From Hofstenia miamia (lineage: Eukaryota; Xenacoelomorpha; Acoela): a stretch of DNA of 64,000 nt. The position numbers and the translations under genes were made by a program. The stretch is from positions 1,607,188-1,671,187 of the forward strand of contig SCFE01000066.1 in the NCBI GenBank assembly GCA_004352715.1, read 5' to 3'. The notes beneath the pieces are model-generated. The model was not told the origin of the DNA. It saw nothing but the letters and a program-made list of their open reading frames with translations, and ran no database searches. This document shows, one piece after another, positions 44,799 to 55,978 of this stretch (within the stretch, counting starts at the first letter, position 1; every line of letters starts with the position of its first letter).

Positions 44799-46480
44799 TC
44801 AAGTGGTCATTGTAAATGGTAGCCATTCCAATTGGCTGCCAATCACTAATGTGGGGTCCCACAAGGTTTGGGCCATTAAATTTTCATCAAAAACCTCCCT
44901 AGAGTTTGTACTGAATGCTTACCATTTTTGTTTGCTGGTGATCTTAAGATTAAAACCTCAAATTTTTCTGCTTTAAACTTGGATTTCACTTTATTAAAAT
45001 CATGTTAGGTTAATAAAGGCATGACTTCTGTAACTGCCTCATCATATGTCAAAGATTTGGGCATTACAATATCTTCCACTCTAAACTGGTCTATACATAT
45101 TTATAACAAAGTGAAATCCTGTAACTTCACATTCAAGAAACTCAAACATACTATGCCTTTAAATGATACCTCCAAAAACAAAGGGTATCTATATAAATCT
45201 TTCACTTTGTCAAGCTGAATGTACAGTTTTGTTTCTTGGTTCTGATCTGAAGTGCCTTGAGAGATTTCAGAGTCATTGCACTAGATGGATGTCACAAGAG
45301 AAAAATTATCAAGACTAATTATACTATTTAGGCATTCTCCTAATTTTTCTGTATCTACAGATGCTGGATCTTCTGTTTTTCAATAAACTGCTTAATAACT
45401 CTTATGACATAGATTTGCAGCTGTACATAACCTTCTACACACCAAGAAAACCAAATCTTAGATCTAGAATGCCACAGCTTTTAAAATCACAACCATTCTA
45501 CAAAGCTAAATTTTTTTTCAGGAGAATAATTCCTTTCCCAGATAACAATTTTGGATGTTTTTACGTTGTTTATGGTTGTTTCATTCTTTTGGTTGTTGTA
45601 GCAACCATTAACATCATAAAAACAACCATTAATACTAATTTGAGCAACTAAAAATGTGATAATTTAAGATTCAAGCAGATCCTTGCAAATAGAACTCACT
45701 TCATCATTTTGATTACAAGATCATTTTTATATAAAGAACGGAATTGCAAAAAGCTTTTCTGAAATATTAAATTTGTGAAAAATTATAATATACCTGGCAA
45801 GTGAATTTTCAAAATAATTTATTCATGAATATTTGGACACCTTCAAATTATCTGTCAGATAAAAAAGTTACATTTGAGCAGAAGAGATTCTTTACGATTT
45901 AAAAAAGTATTATTTCAAAATTATACTTAACTTTAAAAGTATAAATTTTTGTTAAATTTGGCAGATTTTTATGCTTATTGTTACCATTTAAATTCAAGAC
46001 ATTCATTCAAAATTTCAGCAAATGTTGTATTTAATGTATTTATTGTATTACTGTTCTGCCCTTTGTTAGGCTTGTGTTAGTTTAAACAGTAATGTTTGAA
46101 CTGATTATCAATATTAATTTGATGTATTGCATATAAAAGTAATGCTAGAACAATCATGGGCAACATAAAATAACGTTGTTATGACCTAAAAATAGTGCTT
46201 TTTTATTTAGAAAAAACAACCAAAAAGCAACCTAATGTGACATTGTTGGAGCAACGTTGTTTAGACCAGTCAAAAGGGTACCATTTCAATGTTAAAACAA
46301 CCATAAAAAAACAACTAAAAAACAACGTTGTTTAGACCAAAATTTGTTATCTGGGTAGCCAACTACACTCACTTTCACACACAAATTAATCTATATAAAC
46401 CTTTTACTTTTATCAAAACTGAATTAAAGTCTCTTTCCTAGAATATTTTTCTTTAACAAATTTGACTGGTTGAGTTCTTG
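44799..46480 (+). mobile_element. CR1/jockey-like LINE 3' half, interrupted by a MITE
   Basis: Broken RT-end translation: NVGSHKVW near the PQGSVLGP position, VKDLGITISSTLNWSIHI at 45048 (family VKDLGVxxDSxLxWxxHI), LERFQSHCTRWM and LLDLLFFNKLLNNSYDID around 45260-45400, then PRKPNLRSRM and KAKFFFRRIIPFP. At that point MITE family M (45537-46355) is inserted. The tail FTFIKTELKSLF resumes at about 46405. There are many stops, so it is inactive. Confidence 0.7.
45537..46355 (+). mobile_element. MITE family M, complete copy (819 bp)
   Basis: Ends CCCAGATAACAATTTTGG and CCAAAATTTGTTATCTGGG, forming an inverted repeat of about 18 bases. The interior carries repeats of AACAACCATAAAA and CAACGTTGTTTAGACC. 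It has no coding capacity. I could not read an unambiguous target duplication at these edges, so the superfamily is not assigned. Partial copies lie at 4893-5119 and 8847-9222. Confidence 0.75.
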
Positions 46481-46590
46481 CACATCATTTTTAGTTTGCC
46501 ATTGTTCTAAGTGTTGTATAGTTAGTGGTTTAAACTTTTATTAATTTCCTTCATTATGTTGTTTTTGTGTGATACAACAATACAGTCTAT

Positions 46591-46630
46591 TATTATTATT
46601 ATTACTAGTATTATTATTATCATTATTATT
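46591..46630. repeat. (TTA)n array at the 3' end of the second Dong/R4 LINE
   Basis: TATTATTATT-type repeat. The LINE coding end lies directly beside it on the - strand. Confidence 0.85.
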
Positions 46631-48172
46631 TCATTTCTTCTCACAGCTTCATGTTGGTATCCCTCTCAGCTTGGGGAACTCACAAGTTCCCAGGGAGACT
46701 GAGAGCCTTCCTCGGGACTCTAGCTGTTCCTAACAATGCTTGCTTCTGTGCTACCACTCCTCCCCACTTTGGTACTCCCAACTCTTCAAAGTATCTCTTA
46801 TGCTTCTTACTCACTGCTCCTAATGCTCCTACAACTACCAGGACTACATTAGCCTTCTTTAACTTCCACAGTCTTTCTATTTCATCTGCCAACTCCATTT
46901 ACTTGTCTATCTTCATTTTCTCCTTTCTTTCTATGTTGCTGTCCTTTGATACTGCTATGTCTATCACTGTTCCCAATCTCTTCTCTTTGTCTACCACAAA
47001 TATGTCTTTTCTCTGTGCTTCTATCACCATGCTTGTCTGTATGTTGAAGTACCATAGTATCTTAACCTTCTCATTCTCTATGACTCCATCTGGCTTGTGC
47101 TCATACGACTTGTCTCCTACTTCTAACCCATGCTGCCTGCTCAAGATCAAATATACCATTCGTCCCACCTTGTCATGCCTGAACTTATACTCATTCTGTG
47201 CCAACTTCTACTGTCTCTGCCTCTTTCTTACATAGCCTACACTTATCACTTACTTCCATTCTTCTGTCTATATGCTTCTTCACCCAGTTTGTCTTTATTG
47301 CTCGCTCCTGTGCTGCCATTATCAGTGCTTCTGTTTTTCTTTTCAGTCCTGCCTTCTTTAACCACTTGTTGCTTTCTTCTCTGTCACATTTTTCTGTGTT
47401 CCTCCAGTATTCTCCATGCATCACCTTCTGCCTATACCTTGTTTGTCTCTCCAATTTCATCCTACTCTGGTATATCTTCTTTCCTTCACTCTCAGTTCTT
47501 ATCTTCTTCAACTCCTTAGTGACCTCTAGTAGGGACCCTCTAGGTTGCCCTTCTACATATTCCTTTAGCCCTAGTGCTTCTGCTTCTACTGTTTCCTCTA
47601 TGTTCAGGAGTCCTTTCCCTCCTTTATGCCTTGCCATGCACAGCCTATCTAAATCTCCATTTAAGTTGTAGTATCTTCCATGTCTCCCTGTCTAACTCCA
47701 TCCATTCCACCTAACTATTTCTGTTGAATATCTCAACACTGGTATCACCCATGTATTAATTGCTTTTATACTCTTTTGCCTATTTAATGCTGACTTCTTT
47801 AGTATCTTCCTTACTCTCCTCTTGTATTCTTTTCTTAGCCTCATCTTCATTTCCTCATGATCTGTTCTGTCCCTCTCTTTCACTCCCATGTACTTGTACC
47901 CCTCTTTGACTTCCTCAATTATATCTTCACTACTCATCCTCAAGCCATCTCCATCTATACACTTGCCTCTAGTCATTGTCACTGTCACACGTTTCCCTAA
48001 TCCAAATTCCAACCCAGAATCTCTGCTTGCCTTCTCCAATGTCTCCATTTGCTTCTGCAACTTCTTTCTTGAACTAGCATACATCTTCAGGCCATCCATG
48101 TACCATAGGTGACTCACTGCTCTGCCATTCTTCTCCAACTTATACCCTATGTCTATCTCATTTAACTTTTCT

Positions 48173-48175
<3 letters not shown>
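46631..48175 (-). mobile_element. Dong/R4-type LINE, longer copy
   Basis: On the - strand, from 48175 down: an RT palm segment with SHLWYMDGLKMYASSRKK (the family motif is YMDD; the second Asp is Gly here), LEFGLGKRVTVTMTRGK and KEGYKYMGV. Then come KAINTWVIPVLRYS and the ARHKGGKGLLNIEETV block, the zinc knuckle CRLCKKE (47200-47260), RKDIFVVDKEKRLGTVIDIAVSKD (endonuclease core, with the usual RPD changed to RKD), and LWKLKKANVVLVVVGALGAV at 46810-46870. Frameshifts separate these ORFs. It is flanked on both sides by (TTA)n. Confidence 0.8.
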
Positions 48176-48230
<55 letters not shown>

Positions 48231-48231
48231 C
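48176..48231. repeat. (TTA)n array at the 5' end of the second Dong/R4 LINE
   Basis: Uninterrupted TTA repeat of about 56 bases. Confidence 0.95.
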
Positions 48232-48417
48232 CACTGGTCATCATTCAATCATTGAAAGTGAACTGAAAGATGAACTTTCAGCCAACAACCATTTGTTGGA
48301 TATATTTATTTCACTCACCATGCTCAAAATTTTAAAGGCAATACCGGCAAAAATGATGATGTAGTCCCCATTGTACATTGTAACAATTAGGGAGCTCTGA
48401 TCAAGAGGATTTGCAAG

Positions 48418-48693
48418 GTGAGAGGCTTCTGTATAGGTGATGTTCAGATCAAACTTGGAATAGATGCAAGAGGAGACTTTCTGAAAGACTGCATCAACAT
48501 TTTTCGTCCTCATTCTCATGAATCATGTAGTAATTCAACCATGCTTAGAATAAAATTTAGTGATCAAGTAGTCAAGAAGTTGCTACCTATCTACAAGTGC
48601 CTTGAAACATTCCACTTTGTACTCAGGGCTTGTTTTTGTAAGTGTTTAGATGACGAGTTTGTCACAAAAATAGAGAGGTTTAGAAAGAGCATA
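48418..48693 (+). pseudogene. Element-associated ORF, first part (split by a Tc1-type insertion)
   Basis: The frame ...GDVQIKLGIDARGDFLKDC ... LPIYKCLETFHFVLRAC ... IERFRKSI runs up to the TA target of the Tc1-type element. It resumes in frame at 49290 as LSLEVAITLKIHAVMYHVEQ, then SQQSSESFHHDFKQK, ending at 49481. The pattern KIHxxxxHVEQ...SEQASEsxHxDF is one I associate with uncharacterised, highly repeated proteins in invertebrate genomes, probably of transposon origin. I cannot name the superfamily. The upstream beginning is not defined. Confidence 0.55.
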
Positions 48694-49289
48694 CAGTACT
48701 GGCCATGAATTTAGCAGATTTTGCCAAAATGTTATAAATTCTAATTTCATGCTGGTACTATTAATGCAGCTATTTAAAAACATATTTTACAGGAAAAGCT
48801 ACAAGTGCATTTTCAACTTCTTCAATGTTCATTTTTCCAGAATGATGGTGCTCCTTGTCATAGGGCAAAATCCATTACCCAATGGTTGGATAGTGAAAAA
48901 ATTGACCAGGGCAATCTCTGGATTTAAATCCTATTGAAATGTGGATCACGAAATTGAAGGCTAATGTCACCAAGAAAAATCAACATCTTACGCAGATTTA
49001 GTGTAAAATATTTAAAAAAGTTTGGTGCTGGGAAATACTGGCTGATTATTGAAAAAAAATTGGTAGATACTATGCCTGATAATATTGCAGCAGTCATTGC
49101 TGCATAAGGTGGACCAACAATGTATTAATTGTCGTGACAGGCTTTTTTATACTCTTTTCTATCTGACTCAACTATATTATTTGTTTGTTATATTTCTACA
49201 ATGTAATTTTAATCATTTATATTAAAATAAAGTGTTTATTTAGAATTTAATACATTTTGACAAATATGCTAAATTAATGGCCAGTACTG
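48694..49289 (+). mobile_element. Tc1/mariner element, internally deleted (596 bp)
   Basis: Ends CAGTACTGGCCATGAATTTA and TAAATTAATGGCCAGTACTG, flanked by TA on both sides (48692-48693 and 49290-49291). Inside, from about 48826 to 49106, is the C-terminal catalytic part of a Tc1 transposase: FFQNDGAPCHRAKSITQWLD, then a frame with LKKFGAGKYW, KKLVDTMPDNIAAVIAA and GGPTMY at the end. The second catalytic Asp (NDGAP) is kept. The SPDLNPIE segment is broken by a stop at WI*ILLK. The N-terminal DNA-binding part is missing. Confidence 0.85.
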
Positions 49290-49483
49290 TACTTTCCTTG
49301 GAAGTTGCTATTACTCTGAAAATACATGCTGTCATGTATCATGTTGAACAATACTACATACAGCATAGTACCTCACTAGGCCCTGTAAGTCAACAGTCAT
49401 CAGAAAGTTTTCATCATGATTTTAAACAAAAGTGTATGAACATTCTGAATGCAACAACTGTTTATAGTAGCCAAAATCTTTAA
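49290..49483 (+). pseudogene. Element-associated ORF, second part
   Basis: Continuation of 48418-48693 in the same frame once one TA and the Tc1 element are removed. It ends at a TAA after VTTVYSSQNL-like residues. Confidence 0.55.
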
Positions 49484-50707
49484 TTATGATTGCCAAATAA
49501 AAACATGCAGATTCATATTTATAACATATTGCATATACGAAATACAAGCAAATCATTGTACTGATTTATTACAGAGTGTTTTGTCACTAAACAAGTACTG
49601 TAGCCATGCCATTGAGAGTTTTATCACTCACCAAATAAACCTACATGCATATGTACTGTTACATAATTATTTGTTTTTTGTCAGGCACTAAGTAGGCCTT
49701 TATGACGTTTTAATCAGCCACAGGAAAAGTACGTGAACTCAGTTCTAGTACACCTCCAGCGATCCTCCATTGAGGTTTCGTAGAAGGAAAATCCCTTTGG
49801 TCAACTCAGAATTTGCAGAAACCTTGCTCAGAACAAAACCAGCTTGTAAAAGGCTGTGCATATGTTAAATTCCTAAGACAAGTCTTCTCACTTCCATCAT
49901 CCTCAGATTTGTTTATCAGTCCATTTTCAAAAAGCGCGACTGATATGTCAAAAACAAATAGTGGAAAGAATTAAAGCAATCTTTTGATTCTCTCATTGGG
50001 AAGGAAAGATAATGAACTATTATGAGTACTATCACAAACGATTGGAACGTTTGCCAATCTTAGTGTCTGGAGGCTACAAGTCGAACTACGATGCTAATCT
50101 TGTCAACCCTACTACATTAGTTTCTTCAGTATAATGTGATGTTGATAAGCTATTTTTCACAATATTTTGAAGGTAAGTTAACATTAATGCACTTATTAAC
50201 CATAAATTATATTATATGTTTGCGTACTTTTCATATGTATAATTTTTTCAAGAGAGGCGTAAGTAGCGAAATATTTCGGAGATATTTAAATGTGTACTAA
50301 AAGCGATATTGAGTAGGGCTAAGTAATTAAGATTACATTAACATTATAAATTTACATTATAATAAAGTTGAATAAAGAATTGCCAAGGGAAACTTGTGCC
50401 GAAATTTCAAAAATAAGTTACTATTGGGTACCAAAAGGGTATCCCATATTCATCTCTGGCTGAATGGTTATTGTTTGTAATATTGCTGAATAGTGTTATT
50501 ACAGAATTATTGAAAAACATAATAAGATTATTATTCCATGATTTTTCTATTCAAACTTTTCTGTGTCAAAATGTTTATTTTTATTGATAAAGTTATTTTT
50601 AGTATAATTTTGTTAGTTCAACAGTAAGAGTGAGCGTAGTATTGGTTTAATTTTGCCTTAACCTATAATGTTAAGTGAGACATATTAAAGACTGTTGTAA
50701 GATTTGT
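49484..50707. other. AT-rich sequence, nothing assigned
   Basis: No clear ORF, RNA or repeat boundary. Confidence 0.4.
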
Positions 50708-50708
50708 T

Positions 50709-50768
<60 letters not shown>
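50708..50768. repeat. (TA)n array at the 5' edge of a Penelope-like element
   Basis: About 61 bases of uninterrupted TA, directly upstream of the truncated Penelope coding sequence. Confidence 0.95.
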
Positions 50769-50771
<3 letters not shown>

Positions 50772-50789
50772 ATTTTGAAAAGCATCTAT

Positions 50790-51670
50790 AGCCAAGCCAC
50801 AGTGTTACTTTAGATATGTTGATGATGTGTTTGCAATTTTTAAGGGAAAAGATGAAGCAAACAATTTTCTAAAATATCTCAATAGTCATCTTAAATATAG
50901 TCAATTCACCATGGAATGTCAAGTAAGCAGCAAATTGAATTTTCAAGATGTGTGCATACACAATTTTACTAAGAAATACGTAACTAGTTGGTTCATGAAA
51001 AAAACAAATTCTGGATTATACATTGCTTACCATTCAAATTGTAATAAAGCATACAAAATAAATGCAATCAAAGCTTTGTTTAATAGAGCTAAACTTATAT
51101 CATCAAATTACAAACACCTTAGAGATTCCATCAACAAAGTTTTTAAAATACTTGGAGATAATGGTTATCTGAATTATCTAAATTAATCAAAAAATATTCA
51201 AGCACTTAATTTTGCAATAATAATCAAGACAATAAAATCTTGATGAAACCAAGATCAATGTATATTTAAAGCTTCCTTATGTATGTAAACCAATTCAAAG
51301 TTTAAAGAAGAAAATAACTATGAATACAATTTTAAAATGGACAAAGATCGTTCCTATATTTACATCTTATAAAGCTAAAGATATATTCGAAAATAAAGAT
51401 CATATTCCAAAGAATTTTGTTTCCTCTGTTGTTTGCATTTATAAATATGATGATTGCCAAAAATCATACAAAGCGACATTTGGTAACAAGAATGAAGGAG
51501 CATATTAACGGAAATCTAAGATCAGAAACAATTATGCTAAAGAAAAAAATTCTTACATACAACTAAGAACACACCATCTTAAAATAGGTGAAACTCTAAT
51601 CATGAGGCAAACAAAGAAACATCAATTACTAAATAAGAAACAAAGCATTATAACATTAAATTTATTCTAG
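50790..51670 (+). pseudogene. Penelope-like element: RT end and GIY-YIG region
   Basis: The frame opens as CYFRYVDDVFAIFKGK (RT motif C with the YVDD catalytic pair, 50805-50850). It continues to LNFQDVCIHNF (family LxFLDV) and TSWFMKKTNSGLYIAYHSNC, then an IKALFNRAKLI stretch, which is the usual order in Penelope-type RT. After stops, IPIFTSYKAKDIFENKDHIP and SVVCIYKYDDCQKSYKATFGN at 51350-51490 resemble the GIY-YIG endonuclease entry (family YKCDxCxxxYIGET), here decayed. The tail HLKIGETLIMRQTKK ends at 51670. It is 5' truncated at a (TA)n array and inactive. Confidence 0.75.
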
Positions 51671-51741
51671 TGTGCATGCAGTAATTTTGTATTATAATAG
51701 TGTAGTCAATTGTAAATATTTATTTCCCAGCATATTTTTTA

Positions 51742-51780
51742 CTGATGATGATTTTCAGAATCGAAACCGGTCTATATTTT
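51742..51780 (+). ncRNA. Hammerhead-like motif in the Penelope terminal repeat (decayed)
   Basis: CTGATGA (51742-51748), helix II GATT/AATC with loop TTCAG, GAAA (51763-51766), palindromic ACCGGT (51766-51771), C51772. Helix I is poor here, with only two or three pairs next to the core, so this copy may be inactive. It is followed by (TA)n at 51797. Confidence 0.55.
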
Positions 51781-51830
51781 TCATAGCGTTTACAATGTAT
51801 ATATATATATATATACATATATGCATTCTG

Positions 51831-52253
51831 CAATCATCACAATTGTTGGTAAATTTCTCAACGTCATATGACATCCTCGGCCAGAATACGAACTATCTAC
51901 AAAGTTTTTTTGTTTTCACAATTCCCATGTGTGACCTGTTTCCGACTCGTCTTCGGTATGTATATCTGTTCTTGACGTAAAATGCATTCGTCCTTTGAGT
52001 ACAGCTCATGTTTGTTTTTTTCTATTTCGTAATGTCCTTCACTTCTTATCTGATTCTGCTGAAGCCACGAAGTTGATATATAACTTAAAATTTCCATAGC
52101 GTCTTTATCTGCATTTGTTTCGTTCTTGTGCCTTAACCTATTTATATGCCAATATTGTAGATCAATTTTTTGCTTAAGAATAAATTTCCTATATAATGGT
52201 TTTATTTTTAGCCTGAAAAAAGTACATCCAACACGAGAACTTGTAGTTATCAT
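51831..52253 (-). pseudogene. Ty3/gypsy integrase N-terminal (zinc finger) fragment
   Basis: On the - strand, a 118-residue ORF includes ELYSKDECILRQEQIYIPKT (family: LxxxDGLLLRGxRIVIP) and the first zinc His region, THGNCENK. After a one-base frameshift it continues as FVFWPRMSYDVEKFTNNCDD and CR (family FxWPGMxxDIExxVxxCxxC), giving the two Cys of the HHCC finger. The catalytic core is not present. It lies directly next to the (TA)n tail of the Penelope element. Confidence 0.65.
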
Positions 52254-55093
52254 TTTCCTGAAAAATCATTGATGATCACAAAGAATGGTCATATTATCCC
52301 TACATTCTTTTCTTTAATCTTCCATATACATTCATAGCTTTCCAAGTAGTCAACTTCACGAAATCGACATCTCTCTCAACGCCGAATTTCAGCGGGTGTT
52401 GGATTGCAAAAGCAGAATGGTACCTTCATGACAATTAGAAGACATCTAGCATTGTTTAAAGTTATGGAGAAAAACTGATTCTTTAAGCAGATTACACTTT
52501 CCGAAACTTGCAGGTTGAAGATTTTTTCTTGTTGCTCAAATGGACTGACGTAGAATGAATTAATCTTTAAATATATTGCATAACGTTGATGTAATAAAAG
52601 AAGAACTGGTCATTAAAATTTACCAGTTGATGATTTCATCACATTTAAGGAAAATGTGTGCATTGATGAATGAAAGTACTTTGTTCTATTTTATTATACT
52701 TGCTTGGGCATTGCCGTCATCAATTTAGTGTGAAAATAGTCGAAGATTGCTGACTCTTTTATGTTATGCATACTTTTTTATTTCGATAAGAAGCTGTGAT
52801 TAAGGAATGCTCAAATACTTTCGGAAGTCATTGATGCAGATTAAAAAAATGTAAACTTAAAAAGTTGTCCCAGTAATGTTCCTGTATTTGCCTTTTCACA
52901 GTCTACAGTACATACTTTGTTGATATTGAACTATAGTCTAATTTTTGCATGCGTTATCTTATTTACTGTCAAATGTAAGTTGCCCATTAAGCAACAAAAC
53001 TTGTTTAGCATTAGAAAATTGGATTATTTTTAAGATATGCATATAGATATTAGTTCATATTTATGGGAAATATTATCTTAGAATAATACATAATTATGCA
53101 TGACTGCATAGCAAGATTTATGTAGTTAAATTCAACAATTTAGTACCAAATATTTTGCAGACTCCACATTATTTTGCACTGTTCTACTGGTTGTCTATCC
53201 TTCTCTTTACCAATCCTTGAAGCAGCTCATAAAACTTTCTCAATAACCATTGAGTTTTCATTTGTACACTATTTTGAGGATTTAACCCTTCTCAGGAGCA
53301 CTGTGATGGCAGAATAATATTAATTGTGTTTCTTGCTTACCCCATAATTTTATTGTGATAAATTTTTAATAGAGTGCAGTTGGTTTTTGCTACTATAATT
53401 CTCTATAAATTATTAACTAATTATTCTTTATGTTAACAAATATGCAGCCTCCAATTAAATTCAAATTTGATTAAGTCACCGCCTTAGCTACAGATGTATA
53501 TGTACTCCGTCAATTTCAGTCGTATCTTATAATTTAAATTACAACCTTAATTATCAAAAATACTACATTCCGTAGTAGTGAATTAAGGAATTGAGATTTT
53601 ACATTCTGTAGTAGTCAATTGAAAATGATATTAAGTCCACTCAAAGTACATTTTCACAAGTCAATGGTGTTGACATTTACGTTCCATGAGAATGAATATG
53701 TTTCTTAAGATATTCAGGGATGTTCTCAGCCTTCAACCAGTATCTTCAGTCAAAAAAATCTTCTCAATTGCAACTTAAAACAGTATCAAGCTTTAGTATA
53801 TTAGTCACAGAATAGAGTAGAAATTGAAAAGAATTGGTATTCACTAACCTAAATATACACCTCAACAATGCCTGGATTAAATGCATGCCATATACATATA
53901 ATGCCTTTGCTAGTTGACACTTTTAGGTTCAAATCGAGTTCAAGTTAAATGTTTTTCCCATTAGTCTACGCGGTAAAGGAATTGGGTGAAACTTATTTAC
54001 AAACAGTTAAATATTTTAGACAAATATAAAAGTGTTTCTAATGTATGTTGACTTCATTAAATAAGGATATTGTTGTTTTAATTGTTGAGCCTGAGCTTAT
54101 AACGATACTATAAGCAGAAAGAACGATCACTAATGAAGAATTGAATACTATTATGTTGTCTCCGCTTAGAATATAGTGACTGCCAAGAAAAGCACCCTGG
54201 TAAATACATTTGGAAACATATTTGCTAAATGCTTGGATAAAAATGCATAATTTTTGTAAATAGCAGTGTTCAAAATATTTTACAATTTGTGCATTCATTC
54301 ATTTGAAGCTTATTTGAATAAATAAACGTGTACGTAATGTATAATAGATTATTTCAAACATTTTTGACACCAACATAACGAAAATATTAACTTTTCATTT
54401 ACTAATATTGTAAAAAATTAGAATAATGATATCTAGTAATAATTTAAGCAAATTTTCAATACTCAATTAGTACTAGCTATAGACTAGTATATTATCACTG
54501 GTGTTCATGCCAGAAATAATTTTTCGAATCTAATATAATTATAAATGTTTCAATTATTATTCATTGTTGCAAAATTTTGAGCACATTGTTACGGAATATA
54601 AACAAGCTTAATTGGTATAATTGTAAATGTTGCATAGTTTGAAATTATGATGTTGACTGATATCTTGATACATTATGGCAATTAGTAGGCAGTTGATTGC
54701 TTAATATTAGACCAGGACCAGTCTGTTTTAGGTCTCTGCATCAGCTGTATACACAGTAATTATAGTGTGAAAGCAGTTTGATCAACTGTTGATGAAAGTT
54801 CATTACTTTGTGTAAGTGTATTAGTGTATTGATAAATATAGGTCGTAAATTCTTAACAACTCAATTCGTTTGGAAAGTTTGCCAAATTCTTGAAAAATTT
54901 GCCAAATAACTGGTCTTTCTTTGGAACCAAATTGCAAATAAAATTTCATTTGGAATTTATTTGCTACATTTTCCAAACTTTTTTGCTAGGGCAGTTACTT
55001 TGCTTTGTTCATCTCCAGTGATAAATATCTGACGATTAAGAACTTTCTGACAAGTGCATTTGAATTTTATGAGTCTGAGTGCATATTTGTTCT
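52254..55093. other. AT-rich sequence with one degenerate dispersed repeat
   Basis: 53590-53830 resembles 17750-18010. No genes are assigned. The largest ORF (54038-54298, -) has no recognisable feature. Confidence 0.35.
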
Positions 55094-55441
55094 CAGACTT
55101 GTCAACGAGCCGAAATTTATAAGCTCGGCTCGGCTCGCCACATAAAATCTTTCAATGAGGCTCATTTCAGCTCGATATTTTTATAAAAGTATTCCGCTCT
55201 CAGAATTTTTTACATAGCTCTTCCTATTATTTAATAATCATTTCTAAAATAAGATTATAAAAAAGCATATTGAATGAAAAAATAAGAAAAATCCAAATAA
55301 TCAAATTAACAAGAAGTACTGCTTGTTAATTTGATTATTATAAATTTGTTTTGCGTAAAAAAGGCTCGTTTTGGGCTCGTTGTATATCCAATACTCAGCT
55401 CAAGCTCGGCTCGTTAGAAGCTCGACTCGTTGACAAGTCTG
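55094..55441. mobile_element. hAT-type MITE with a nested palindrome
   Basis: A 348 bp element with ends CAGACTTGTCAACGAGCCGA and CTCGACTCGTTGACAAGTCTG-like, flanked by TTTGTTCT (55086-55093) and TTTCTTCT (55442-55449), 7 of 8 identical. GGCTCGGCTCG words occur near both ends. Inside, AATCAAATTAACAAG and CTTGTTAATTTGATT (about 55299-55339) form a strong hairpin around AAGTACTG. Confidence 0.75.
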
Positions 55442-55449
55442 TTTCTTCT

Positions 55450-55978
55450 TTTCAGCATGCAAGGAATGGGAGATTCGAAACCGTCAAAGCTTATTCTAGC
55501 ATTTCTCGGAACCCATACTTCTTTCATTTTGTTTCACCATCCTTTTCCGCAACAACTTCATGAATTCATCCGTGCACCACTAACCACAGTATAATCATAC
55601 AAAATTTTGCTTCCTGACCGGTGTCAACTTCAGTATTATGAAACGAATGAACACGCAATCAGAGGATTTTCCTTTATGTATACAGGGATGGGATTCAGTG
55701 AGACGTCAATGAAAATTGGAAAAAAATAAACAATTTGAAAAATTTGGGCAGTGGTAAAAATTTAGAGCGTTAGGAGATGAAAATATAATCAACACCGTTA
55801 AAAATGATGTTTTACATTGAAATGACATGTACACCAAATCGTTAACTTGCACTCGGAATTGCTCAAAGTTTACAGTGTATCCAACTTCAAATATGACGTA
55901 ATTTTGCCGTGGTTTACCACCAATTTGATTTGAAAAAATTTCGTTTCTGGACATTCTTAATATATATATATATATATA
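55450..55978. other. AT-rich sequence ending in (TA)n
   Basis: Nothing is assigned. The TA run at 55961-55978 leads into the N gap. Confidence 0.4.

Noticed and set aside
53926-53955. Possible tRNA T-loop (GGTTCAAATC)
   Set aside because: No matching D-arm, anticodon arm or acceptor stem around it.
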